Source: an uncultured Verrucomicrobiota bacterium (GTDB lineage: Bacteria > Verrucomicrobiota > Verrucomicrobiia > Limisphaerales > UBA1319). Taken from it: a stretch of 47,905 bases of DNA. The stretch lies in the NCBI GenBank assembly GCA_903845125.1, contig CAIMWS010000293.1, positions 1 to 47,905 on the forward strand, written 5' to 3'. The position numbers and the translations under genes are program-made. This document shows, in pieces, positions 8,905 through 18,700 of this stretch (its first letter is position 1; every line of letters starts with the position of its first letter). The notes below the pieces were generated by a model. The model was given only the letters and a program-made list of their open reading frames with translations, ran no database searches and was not told the origin of the DNA.

Positions 8905-9219
8905 TCAGTTGGTTGCGCCTGGCTCCTTTGGCACCGGGCCACTGGCGGCAGCCGGCGGGGATAGCCAGGTGTCCGCAGCCCAAAAGAGGCCAGCGGCCAG
9001 CAGCAAAATGGGCACCCCCAAAGTCCAGGCGAAATAAAGCGCCAGGTAAACCACACCCAGGACCACGGTGGTGTGGGGATCGGCTCCCGGGCTGACCGTG
9101 CCGGAAAGAAAAGTGGTATATTCCCGCAGCCCGGCGAAATGAGCGAGGGCGTAAACCACGGTAATCACCAATGCCCGGAGGAGGAATCCCCGGGGCGAAA
9201 ATAAGGGGCGATTTACCAC
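8905..9219 (-). CDS. Small hypothetical membrane protein
   Basis: About 104 residues with two clear membrane segments (FLLRALVITVVYALAHFAG and VVYLALYFAWTLGVPILLLA), a short connecting loop, and a Pro/Ala-rich hydrophilic end. I do not recognise a family. I prefer the GTG at 9219: it has a good Shine-Dalgarno (AAGGA, 5 bases upstream) and overlaps the end of the preceding gene by 7 bases. An in-frame GTG at 9246 would add 9 hydrophilic residues and a 34-base overlap, with no visible ribosome site. The coupling suggests it works with the barrel protein upstream. Confidence 0.65.
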   Translation of the reverse strand: MVNRPLFSPRGFLLRALVITVVYALAHFAGLREYTTFLSGTVSPGADPHTTVVLGVVYLALYFAWTLGVPILLLAAGLFWAADTWLSPPAAASGPVPKEPGATN

Positions 9220-10400
9220 GGGTTTCCTTTCTGTACTTTCTCCCACAAGGGTCCCATCACGGTGGAGTAGAGCAGCACCGCATCACCCACCGGGTTGCTG
9301 CCACAATACTTCAGGCGGCCTTGTTTCTTTTGGGGGAACGCGGCGAAATCCAAGGTGGTGGACAAGGTCTTGAGAAAGTCAAGGTCGTGAAAGGAAGCGG
9401 CGCCTACGAAGGCCAGGCCGCTGCCTCCGGCACTGATTTCGAGCCCGGGAATAACTGCCCCGGCATCCACATCCCTCAGGCCCTGCCAGGAAACCGGCCA
9501 TTCGCGGGAATATCCAAAGCCGCCGACCACGCGGCCCAGTTCCCGCCGGGCGCGGTCATATTGGTCGCGGGCGAATGCTTCATCCACCAGTTGGAGGCAA
9601 TGGGCGGCCATCCAGATGGAGGAACCTTCCGGCCCATCAGCGGCTTTTCCCTGGAGGTTGTAGGCGGAGATTAAAAGCCCGGTGGCTGGATGGAGGAGGC
9701 TGGCTTTGGCCGCCGCCAGCCAGGTTTGGATCAACGGTTGGTGCCGGGTGCCATCCAGGAAATCGGCCAGTCGAAAAGCCGCCAAAGCCACCGCATGATC
9801 AAACAGCCAGCACTCGTCCGGATAGCTTTCCGCCGCCGCCAGCGGGTTCTGGCGCATCCGGCTGGCCATGGCTTCAATGCGTTCGGTGAGCTTGGTCCGG
9901 TAATCGGCTTTTTCTGCGATCACGCGCCGGACGGCGAGCATCAGCGCTATTTCACTATCCAGGAAGAGGCTGCGGGCGGGTTGCACGATAAACGGCCTGG
10001 CTTTCGCGTAGTTCATGAGGAAGAAATATATGCCCTCCTGCTGCTCCAGCCGGATCGTTTCGTCGATGATCTGATCCATCACGCTCAGATAATCCGCCTG
10101 CCTCGCCGGTTCGCGCAACGCCAGGTTGGCCAGGGACCACACCAGGAAGCTGCGACCCATGAAATCCCATTCCGCATTGCTTCGGCGCATCCGCTCCAGC
10201 TCCCGGCTTTTCAAGGCGGGATCGGTCCATAGATCCAGGTGCCGGGCGGCCAGCTCCCGGGCCTTGGGTGGGACACCTTGCGCCGAATAATAGTAGCTGG
10301 CCGGCGGCTCAAACCATAGATGCACCAAGGGCAGCCAAAGGCCGGTGGCCACTGCCAGGGAACTACAGCCCAGCAACCAGCGCCGGATGGTTGGATTCAT
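9213..10400 (-). CDS. Membrane-anchored linalool dehydratase/isomerase-like alpha/alpha barrel protein
   Basis: A 395-residue protein with one N-terminal membrane anchor or uncleaved signal (RRWLLGCSSLAVATGLWLPLV), followed by helical repeats typical of an (alpha/alpha)6 barrel. The order of segments resembles the linalool dehydratase/isomerase (LDI) family: an aromatic N-terminal region with NAEWDFMGRSF, then YPDECWLFDHAVALAAF, then IQTWLAAAKASLLHPATGLL, and a late GGSGLAFVGAASF. I place it there by pattern only; the cysteines and aspartate of true LDI are not convincingly aligned, so terpene chemistry should not be assumed. A glycosidase-like six-hairpin protein is the alternative. I start at the ATG at 10400; a longer frame to 10529 adds 43 non-hydrophobic residues before the anchor. 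It overlaps the small membrane protein gene downstream. Confidence 0.5.
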   Translation of the reverse strand: MNPTIRRWLLGCSSLAVATGLWLPLVHLWFEPPASYYYSAQGVPPKARELAARHLDLWTDPALKSRELERMRRSNAEWDFMGRSFLVWSLANLALREPARQADYLSVMDQIIDETIRLEQQEGIYFFLMNYAKARPFIVQPARSLFLDSEIALMLAVRRVIAEKADYRTKLTERIEAMASRMRQNPLAAAESYPDECWLFDHAVALAAFRLADFLDGTRHQPLIQTWLAAAKASLLHPATGLLISAYNLQGKAADGPEGSSIWMAAHCLQLVDEAFARDQYDRARRELGRVVGGFGYSREWPVSWQGLRDVDAGAVIPGLEISAGGSGLAFVGAASFHDLDFLKTLSTTLDFAAFPQKKQGRLKYCGSNPVGDAVLLYSTVMGPLWEKVQKGNPW

Positions 10401-10548
10401 AAATCGGCGACAGCCTAAACCGCGCGGCGGCTGGCGCCAACCACTATTTCTCCGCACTATTTCTCGGCTGTTCCACGGGCCAAACCGGGCGTCGGGCACC
10501 CCGGCCGGGTGGTGGATCAGGCCGTCCAACCGGCTCTCCGGCTGGCGC

Positions 10549-12033
10549 TCAGCAGTTGCCGGCCTGCTCGCGCATCCGGGCGAAGAGGCTGGTCACCGCT
10601 GGGGCGGGTGGGGCGCCGAGCAGGCTGACGCTGACGATGGCGGCGCAGGCGGCGGCAAAGCCCGGCACCATTTCATACAGGCCCAGCCAGCCCCCCTGCC
10701 GCCAGATGATGACCATGACCCCGCCCGCGAGCATGCCCGCCAGGGCGCCGTTGCGGGTCATGCGGGGCCAGACCAGGGAGAATATCACCACGGGCCCGAA
10801 GGCGGCCCCAAAACCCGCCCAGGCATAACCCACGAGGCCCAGGACGCGGCTTTCGGGGTTGGCGGCGATGGCGATGGCGATGGCGGCCACCAGCAGCACC
10901 ATGCCACGGCCGAACCAGACCAGCTCGGCTTGGGAGGCTTGCGGCCGCAGGAAGCCTTTGTAGAAATCCTCGGTCAGGGCGGAGGAGCAAACCAGCAGCT
11001 GGCACGACAAGGTGCTCATGATGGCCGCCAGGATCGCCGAAAGCAGCAGGCCTGCCACCCAGGGGTTGAACAGCACTTGGGAAAGGGTGATGAACACCGT
11101 CTCATGGTTGGCCTGGACGGGCGCCGCCAGCCCGGGATTTTGGGCGAAGTAGGCGATGCCGAAAAAGCCCGAGGCCACTGCGCCCGCCAGGCAGAGGATC
11201 ATCCAGACCATGCCGAACCGCCGCGCATTGGGGATGGCCTGGACCGATTTGGCGGACATGAACCGGGCCAGGATGTGCGGCTGGCCCATGTAGCCCAGGC
11301 CCCAGGCCAGCAGGGAAATGATCCCCCACGCGTGGTGGCCCGCGAACCAGTCCAAACGGCGGGCATCCAGCGTGCGGATGGTGGCCAGGGCTTGCTGCCA
11401 GCCGCCCGCGTGGCTGATGATGACGACGGGCGCCAGCAGCAGCGCGAAAATCATGAGGGTGGCCTGGACGGTATCCGTCCAGCTCACCGCGAGGAACCCC
11501 CCCACCACCACGTAGAGGATGGTGGCGAAAGCGCTGGACCACAGTGCTGCCTGGTAGCTGATGCCGAAGGTGCGCTCGAACAAACGCGCCCCCGCCACCA
11601 TGCCGGAGGCGCAGTAAATGGAGAAGAACACCAGGATGATCAGGGCGGAAAGGATGCGCAATTGCCGGCCTTGGTCCAGGAAACGGCTGGTGAAATAATC
11701 GGGCAAGGTCAGGGCGTTGTTCGCCAGTTCGGTGTAAACCCGCAGCCGGCCGGCCACCAGCCGCCAGTTGCACCACGCCCCGGCGATCAAGCCGATGGCG
11801 ATCCAGCTTTCATAAATACCACCGGTGTAAACAGCGCCGGGCAGGCCCATCAGCAGCCAGCCGCTCATATCCGAGGCCCCGGCGCTCATGGCGGTCACAA
11901 AGCTGCCCAGCCGGCGTCCGCCGAGGATGTAGTCCGAAAGGTTCCTCGTGTAGCGCCAGGCGGCAAAGCCGATGCCGATCATGGCCGCCATGTAGATGAT
12001 GAACGTGATGGTGGTGGGATGGCTCAGGCTCAT
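10549..12033 (-). CDS. putP: Sodium/proline symporter-like SSS family transporter
   Basis: A 494-residue solute:sodium symporter with about 13 membrane segments. The strongest sign is SAGASDMSGWLLMGLPGA in the second membrane region, the PutP signature that carries the sodium- and proline-binding Asp and Ser residues, together with SDYILGGRRLG before it, NALTLPDYFTSRF, and GGFLAVSWTDTVQA. It should import L-proline (or a closely related substrate) with Na+. Its ATG overlaps the addA stop by 4 bases (12030-12033), so it is the last gene of the amidohydrolase-addB-addA-putP operon. A proline importer tied to a recombination nuclease is unusual; the coupling may simply be positional. Confidence 0.9.
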   Translation of the reverse strand: MSLSHPTTITFIIYMAAMIGIGFAAWRYTRNLSDYILGGRRLGSFVTAMSAGASDMSGWLLMGLPGAVYTGGIYESWIAIGLIAGAWCNWRLVAGRLRVYTELANNALTLPDYFTSRFLDQGRQLRILSALIILVFFSIYCASGMVAGARLFERTFGISYQAALWSSAFATILYVVVGGFLAVSWTDTVQATLMIFALLLAPVVIISHAGGWQQALATIRTLDARRLDWFAGHHAWGIISLLAWGLGYMGQPHILARFMSAKSVQAIPNARRFGMVWMILCLAGAVASGFFGIAYFAQNPGLAAPVQANHETVFITLSQVLFNPWVAGLLLSAILAAIMSTLSCQLLVCSSALTEDFYKGFLRPQASQAELVWFGRGMVLLVAAIAIAIAANPESRVLGLVGYAWAGFGAAFGPVVIFSLVWPRMTRNGALAGMLAGGVMVIIWRQGGWLGLYEMVPGFAAACAAIVSVSLLGAPPAPAVTSLFARMREQAGNC

Positions 12034-15000
12034 GGGGGCGGGGTAGTGGTATCCCGCCCGGCGGATGGCCCGGGCGGCGGCAGCTCAACGGCTTGGTTAT
12101 GGCGCAGGAAATGCAGCCAGCGGCGGGTCACGGGCCGGCGGTAGATCCGGCTCAGGGCCTGGCTGTAAAGCTCGATCTGCGGCTGGTAGGCCGCCACTTT
12201 GGCGCCGAGGGTGGCGCCGGTGACCTGGTCGGTTTTGTAATCCAGGATCCAGATTTCGTCCGGCCGGATGACCGCCAGGTCAATCACCCCCTGGACCACC
12301 ACGAATTCCGGTTCCCAAAGCCATCGGAGACGGCTCTCCTGCGTATCCAATCCGCTGGCCGGGGGGATGCCCAGGCTGGCCAGGTCGGCCAGCCCAAAGC
12401 GGGCCGTGAAGGGCAGTTCGCGGTGGACGGCTCCGAGGTTTTGGCGGATCAATCGGCCGGCCTCGGAATGGAAAAACCCGAGGAGGTTGGGAAGCTCGAG
12501 GCAGCTTCGCGCCGGAGCCGTCAGCCAGCCGGTGTTTTGCAGGCGGTCCGCTTCCTTGACCAGGTCCCCCAATTCGTGGATGGTCTCCATGCGGACGGCC
12601 TGCATGAAGGCGTGGTGGGCGGTGCCGATTTCGGCGGCCGTCAACCCGGTGGCCGTCCCGGGGGTGGCCGCGGGAGTCGGCCGGCCCTGGAACAACCCCC
12701 GGCTTTCATCCTCCTCGATGGCCCGGCGGCGGAGGGCGGTTACGGTGGCCTTGGCGGGTTCGCGGGTGGCGGCCGGGAAGGGGTATTCCCACTCCAGCCG
12801 CGCCTGCAAAGCGTTCAATTCCCCGTCCGAAGGCTGGCGGTGGAGATTGGCTTCCAGGGCCGGGGCCGGGGCGGGAGCGGTCCAAAGCGGATGGGCCAGC
12901 CCATAGATTTGCCAACGGAAAAGCTCGTGGTGGCCATCAGCGGTGAAATCGGCGCCCGGCGCGGCGGCGGGCAGCCAGCGTCCCAGCCAGTCCAGGGCCC
13001 GGCTGGCGCCATAGACTTGCTGGGGCAGGAGCTTGGCGGTGGCGTTTTGCGGCCATTCCTCGGCCACATTTTTTTCGCTGGTCAAGCCGCTGAGCAGCAG
13101 GAAATCACGGGCGCGGGTGGTTGCCACATAGAGTAGCCGGAGTTCCTCGCCAAGCGTTTCGCGGCGCTGGCGGCGCCGGGCCAGCCAGCAAGGCAGGCTG
13201 GGGTAGCGCGAGCCGGAATGCGGCGGTTTGATCAGGGGGCACAGCCCGAATCGCTCATCCAGGATCACCCCGCTCAGGCTCTCGGCGAAGCGGAAACCCT
13301 TGCCCAGGTCCGCCACCGCCACCACGGGGAACTCCAGCCCCTTGCTTTGGTGGATGCTCATCAGCCGGACGGCATTGGCGGCTCCCAGGCTGGCCGGCTC
13401 CCGCTCGATTTCGGCTGCCACCTGGGCCTTCACATAGGCCAGGAAACGGTATAGGCCCTGGCGCTGGAACTGGTCGAACTCCCGCGTGAGGACCAGCAGT
13501 TGCTGAACGTTGGCGCGGCGCTGGGCGCCGCGGGCCTGGGTCAGCAGCCAGGCTTCGTAGCCGGTCTCATCCAGGATCTGCTCCAGGCACTGGGATAGCG
13601 AGACCTGGCGGGCCAGCGCGCGCCAGGCGCGGTGGCGCTCCAGCCAGCGCCCGATTTTTTCCACGGTTTGGCTCGTGGTGCCGGGGGCCTTCGTAAACGC
13701 GTAGTTTTGCAGGGCTGTCCAGAAGGGGCCCTGGTCCAGGCTCAGGCGGATTTCCGCCAGCTCGTTCAAGCTCAGGCCGGCCAGCGGCGATCGCAGCACC
13801 GCCAGGAGCGGTTCATCCTGGAGCGGATTGTCCAGCAACTGCAGCACGCAGAGCAGGTCCATGACCTCCGAGCTTTCGTAAAACCCGGCCCGCCGCGCCA
13901 GGAACGGGATGCCCTGGCGCGTGAATTCCCGGGCGTAGCTGTCCACCTTGCCTTTGGGCGAGCGCAGCAGGATCACCATGTCACTCCAATCCACCGGCCG
14001 GAGGCCTTTCTGGCGGGGGTCCCACACGCGGACGTGGTTCTCCCGCAGTTGCCGCAAGCGGGTGATCACCAGCCGGGCCTCCTTGTCCTGGTCGGATAAA
14101 TCCCCGTTTTCCCCCGCACTTTCGTCCGTCGTTTCGGCTTCCGGGTCACTTTTCCTGCCCGTCAGCGCCAGGTGGATTTCCACTCGTGGGGCGGCTGCCG
14201 TGGGGCCGCTTTCCCCTTCGGGGCTGGGAGTGGCGCCCACGGCCAGGGCGGCGTCATCGTCGTATTCCACCCCGCCGATTTCCCGCCGCATCAGGCTGGC
14301 AAACAGCTGGTTTACGAAAGCCAGGATGCGGGGGTGGCTGCGGAAGTTATGCTGCAGGCAGCAGACCGAGCCGGCGGCCTTGTCTTGCGACCAGGCGCGG
14401 GCGTATTCCTGGAAGATGTGCGGATTGGCGCGGCGGAAACGGTAGATGCTCTGCTTCACATCCCCCACCAGGAAGCGATTGGCTTGCTCCGCGGCCCGTC
14501 CCAGCGCCTGGAGCAGGGCGTCCTGCGCCTCGTTGATGTCCTGGTATTCATCCACGAAAATCAGCCGGAATTGTTCCCGCCAGCGGCTGGCCACCTCGCT
14601 GGGTTGCCGGGTGGCGGGATCGACCAGCACGCGCAGGGCGAATTGCTCCAGGTCCGCGAAGTCCACCGCCCCCCGGGTGCGCTTCGCGGCGGCGAACCGT
14701 TCGCCAAACTCCCGCGCCACCTGCAGCAGGACCAGCATCGGTTCCCTGGCCCAGGCCCAATCCTGGGCCAGTGGATCGGCTGCCTGGGGAACGTCCGCCG
14801 ATTTCCCAGCCGCGGGCGCCAGGGAAGCCAGGAAAGCCGCGTCGTCGAAAAAGCCTTTGAAGGGATTCCGCAGTTTGCCTTTTCGTCCTTTGGGCCAGGC
14901 CTGGTCGATCTCGTGGATGCGGGCCATGACGGCCCCCAGTTGAGACCGCGACGGCTGGTCCGGCAGTTGGCGGAGTTCCGCCGCGCAGGCGTGGGCGTTG

Positions 15001-15695
15001 GTGTTTTCCGCCGGCAGGCCGTCCAGCACGGGGAGCCAGAAGGACCGCCATTCCGGGAAACATCCGGCCAGCCAGTTTTCCCAATCCACCGGCTCCGTCC
15101 GGGAATGCAGCTCCACCTGGGCGGCCAGCCAGGCGTCCGGATCGCGCAGCGATTGGCGGAATTCGTGGATTTCCAGCACCAGATTCCGGATGTCGTCATC
15201 CTTTCCGCTGCCGTGATCCAGGACGAATTGCTGGACCGTTTGCGGGCACTTGCCATCCCCCTCGTAATACCAATCCAGCAGTTCGCCGAGCACCTCCAGT
15301 TTCAGGAGTTGGGCCTGTTCTTCGGTCAGCACCGCCACCTGTGGATCCAGGCCCAGGACGTGGAAGTTCTCGCGCACCAGGCGCAGGCAAAAACTGTGGA
15401 GGGTGGAGATTTGGGCGCTCTCCAGCAAGGCCAGTTGTTCGGCCAGCCAGCCGGAGCCAGGTTCTCCGGCCAGGCGGGCTTCGAGGGCGGCCCGCAAGCG
15501 CTGGCGCATTTCGGCGGCGGCGGCCTCGGTGAACGTCACCATCAGCAGTTGGTCCAGGGCCACGGGATCATCCACCCGGCAGATATGCGCCAGGCAGCGC
15601 TCCACCAGGGTGCTGGTCTTCCCGGTTCCCGCCCCGGCCATGACCAGCACATTGCCCAGGGCATCCACAGCGGTTTTTTGAGCTTCAGTCAGCAT
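12030..15695 (-). CDS. addA: AddA-type helicase/nuclease subunit
   Basis: A 1221-residue UvrD-type superfamily 1 helicase with a C-terminal RecB-like nuclease. Walker A is MAGAGTGKTST (Lys26), Walker B FVDEYQDINEAQD (Asp382), and later helicase motifs include LVGDVKQSIYRFRRA, SIHQSKGLEFPVV and LLYVATTRARD. The PD-(D/E)XK nuclease near the end shows WILDYKTDQ (Asp1152, Lys1154). With AddB it resects double-strand breaks and loads RecA, as RecBCD does in enterobacteria. Length and domain order match AddA. It begins 5 bases after the addB stop; putP overlaps its own stop by 4 bases. Confidence 0.95.
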   Translation of the reverse strand: MLTEAQKTAVDALGNVLVMAGAGTGKTSTLVERCLAHICRVDDPVALDQLLMVTFTEAAAAEMRQRLRAALEARLAGEPGSGWLAEQLALLESAQISTLHSFCLRLVRENFHVLGLDPQVAVLTEEQAQLLKLEVLGELLDWYYEGDGKCPQTVQQFVLDHGSGKDDDIRNLVLEIHEFRQSLRDPDAWLAAQVELHSRTEPVDWENWLAGCFPEWRSFWLPVLDGLPAENTNAHACAAELRQLPDQPSRSQLGAVMARIHEIDQAWPKGRKGKLRNPFKGFFDDAAFLASLAPAAGKSADVPQAADPLAQDWAWAREPMLVLLQVAREFGERFAAAKRTRGAVDFADLEQFALRVLVDPATRQPSEVASRWREQFRLIFVDEYQDINEAQDALLQALGRAAEQANRFLVGDVKQSIYRFRRANPHIFQEYARAWSQDKAAGSVCCLQHNFRSHPRILAFVNQLFASLMRREIGGVEYDDDAALAVGATPSPEGESGPTAAAPRVEIHLALTGRKSDPEAETTDESAGENGDLSDQDKEARLVITRLRQLRENHVRVWDPRQKGLRPVDWSDMVILLRSPKGKVDSYAREFTRQGIPFLARRAGFYESSEVMDLLCVLQLLDNPLQDEPLLAVLRSPLAGLSLNELAEIRLSLDQGPFWTALQNYAFTKAPGTTSQTVEKIGRWLERHRAWRALARQVSLSQCLEQILDETGYEAWLLTQARGAQRRANVQQLLVLTREFDQFQRQGLYRFLAYVKAQVAAEIEREPASLGAANAVRLMSIHQSKGLEFPVVAVADLGKGFRFAESLSGVILDERFGLCPLIKPPHSGSRYPSLPCWLARRRQRRETLGEELRLLYVATTRARDFLLLSGLTSEKNVAEEWPQNATAKLLPQQVYGASRALDWLGRWLPAAAPGADFTADGHHELFRWQIYGLAHPLWTAPAPAPALEANLHRQPSDGELNALQARLEWEYPFPAATREPAKATVTALRRRAIEEDESRGLFQGRPTPAATPGTATGLTAAEIGTAHHAFMQAVRMETIHELGDLVKEADRLQNTGWLTAPARSCLELPNLLGFFHSEAGRLIRQNLGAVHRELPFTARFGLADLASLGIPPASGLDTQESRLRWLWEPEFVVVQGVIDLAVIRPDEIWILDYKTDQVTGATLGAKVAAYQPQIELYSQALSRIYRRPVTRRWLHFLRHNQAVELPPPGPSAGRDTTTPPP

Positions 15696-15700
15696 ATCCT

Positions 15701-18700
15701 TCAGGAGTTTTCTTCCACGGGGTTGGATCCCGCTTTCAGCACGTGGTAGTCGTCATCCCACGGATCAAACCGGCAGATCGCCTGGTAGCGGCATAAGGAG
15801 CAGGCGTTCTGCGATCCTTTCTGGTAGGGGCGCGCGGCCACCACCCCCTCGAAAATACCACGGCCCAGCGTGTGCACGACTTGCTCGGCGCCCTCCAGCC
15901 AGGCGGCGAATGCCTGGGGCTCCAGGCCGTCCCCTTTTTTGCCCAGGGTTCCATCCCTTTTGATAGTGTAGCGGAATTGGTCGCCGCCGGTGGCCTCCGG
16001 GCGGGAATCCAGCAGGGGGCGCAGGTCGGTGTCGAATCGGCCGGTATGCTGATACGCCTCCAGGCGGGTCTCCCCGGCGCCGTCCAGCGCCTCGGCCCGG
16101 TTTTCCTGGGCTTTGAACCGGCCGGTCAGGTTCACTATGAACGCTCCCGCCGGGGTCAGTTGCGTCACTTTGAAATACGCCGCTGCCTCCGGCGTGCGGC
16201 GTAAAGCACACAGGTAAGCCGGCAGCTGTAATTGAATCCCATGCTTTTGCAGGATGGGGTCGAATTTCCCGGTGCCGGTCTTGTAATCGATCACCACCAG
16301 GCGGGCCTCCGTGGCGGCCGGTTCCTGAAACAGATCCACCCGGTCCACCTTGCCGCATACCAACAGGCTGTGGCCGCCGCCCAAATCCACCGGCCAGGCT
16401 GGCAGGCTCCCTTTTTCCGAACCGAGGCCGAAAGCCAGCTCGACCGCTGTCGGGTTGAACTGGTATTGCGCCATCCAGCCGACCGCGATCCCGATGAATT
16501 CCTGCAAGGCCAGGCTGAAGCTCCGCGCCTGGAAGCGGTTCGCAGCGCTGCTGCTATACAGGCCGTCGCGGCCGTTGCTGGCTTCCTCGCTGGCAATTTG
16601 GGCGATCAGGCTGCGCGCGGCGTCCGGTTCGATATCCCGCCAGCGCCGGCCCTGGCTGCTCAACCGTTCGTGGAAACGGGCCAGGACCGCGTGCAGGAAA
16701 CTTCCGTGTTCCCGCCCATCCAGTTGGAACTCCCGGCGCTCCCGGGCCTGCAGCGCGTTGCCGATGAAGAATTTGAAGGGGCAGGAAGCGTAGGTTTCCA
16801 GCTGGGTCACCGAAATGCTCAGTGGGCTGCCGTATAATCGGCCAGGCAAACCCGGCGCTAAAGTCTCCTTTTTGGCGGCCGCTTCCAAATGAAGGCGGTC
16901 CAGTTGGGGAATGAACCTGCTTAAACGGTTTAGGAGGACGCCGCTGGGGCCGGTTCCGGCGGCTTGCTGCTCCCGCAGCAGCGGGACGATCAATTCACAG
17001 GGGTGTTCCGCCAGCACCCAGTCCATTTCGAAGCTGGCTGGCTCAATCGGCAAGCCCGGGAACAGCGGCAGGATGTTTTGCGAGATGAAAGGCGAGGGAT
17101 TGAGCAGCCGCCCGGCGCCATCTTTCTCGCTGAAGGCAAGCACCAGCCGGTTGCGGGCGCGGGTGCAGGCGATGTAGGCGTAGAAGCGCTCCCGGCCCAG
17201 CTGGGCGCGGCGGTCTGGTCCCAGTTCCAAGCCCTGGGTGGACAAGGCGGCACGCTCGCTTTCGGTGAGCAGCCCCGGGTGTTTCACCGGCGCCGGAAAC
17301 ACCGTCTCATTGGCGCCCATCACGATCGCCAGCTTCAGGTCGGGATTGCGGGAGCGATCCACGGTGCCGATCAGGACTTGGTCCAAGGCGGGGGGGATGA
17401 CCCCCACGGTCAAGCCTGCCAAACCGGATTCGAGGATGGCCAGCCACTCCGCCACCTCGAACTCCACCCCGGCAAAGGCCTGGGCGACATCCTCCAGCAA
17501 CCGGTCCATTTGCAGCCATACCGTCCCATGCACCGCCGCCATCTGGCGCCAGCGGGGGGCCGTGCCCGCCGCCTCCTGGGTGGTTTTTTGCGACCAGGCC
17601 TGGAGGGTGTCCTCCACCCGGAGGGCCTCCCAAAAGCGTTTGATGGCCCTGGCCAGCCGGCTGCCATCGGGCCGGCCTCCGCCCGGCGCCGGAGCGGGGG
17701 ACAACCCCAAATCCTGGCTTAATTGCAGGAACGCCGGCACGGCTTGCTGGCGCACTTTTTCCAGGCGCTGGCCCAGGCCGGGATTCTCCCGGAGGTTCAG
17801 CGGCGCCTGCCAGACGGCTCCCCGCCAACCCCGTGCCAGGGCCTCATTTTCCAGCCGGTCCACCTCCTCCTCGCTTACCGGCACCAGGCCGGTTTTGAGG
17901 GCGCCGAACCAATCTTCAGCTTCCCAGCCAAACCCGGTGGTCCGCAGGGCGTAGCGGGTTAATTCCGCCAGCGGGTGGTGGCTGACGGATTCCCTTTGAT
18001 CCATGAAGAAGGGGATTTCGTAGCGTGTCAGAACCCGGCGGATGATTTCGTGGCTGCTGGTGAAGTTGCGCAGCAGGATCGCGCAATCCCGGTAGCGGCC
18101 GCCCTGGCGCACCCAGCGGATGATCTCCCGGGCGGCGATCGCCGATTCCTCCTCCGGACTGGCGCAACGCACCACGCGGAGCGCTTGGGACACCGGGTTT
18201 GGGCCGGGGTTGGCCGAGTCCGCAGGCCTGGCCTGCCCGGGCTCCCCGCTTGGATCCGCCCAGTGCCTCGCCAGGTGGGCCAGGGGCGGGCAGGTGGCGA
18301 ACCGGGTGGGATTGCCAGCGAGCCATTCCCGGGAAACGCGGGCGCCCGGCAGGGCGTCGAACCGGTTCCCGCATTTCCGGTAAGCCTGGGCGATGCCCGA
18401 CCAAACCGACAGCCAGCTCAGGGTCTCCGGCGGTTCCTGGTCCAGACAAAAGGCCAGCGAGATTTTGGGGGTGAAAGGCGCCAGGGCTTCCAGCAAGGCC
18501 AGTTCCTGGGGCGTGAGTTCGGCGAAACCATCCAGCCAGAGCCCCCCCAGTGGCAGGCCGGCTGCGGGCGGGCCTTGCCGGGCGGCGCGGAGGCTGGTCA
18601 CGGCCAGATCCAGCAGGCATCCATGATCCAAAATCCCGTGCTCCTTCAGCCAGTCCAGGTAGGCTTGCATCAGCAGTGCCAGATCCTCCAGTTTGGCGCT

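Noticed and set aside
10345-12144. 599-codon + strand frame opposite putP
   Set aside because: The minus strand encodes an unmistakable SSS transporter; the + frame product is His/Gln/Gly-rich with no domain.
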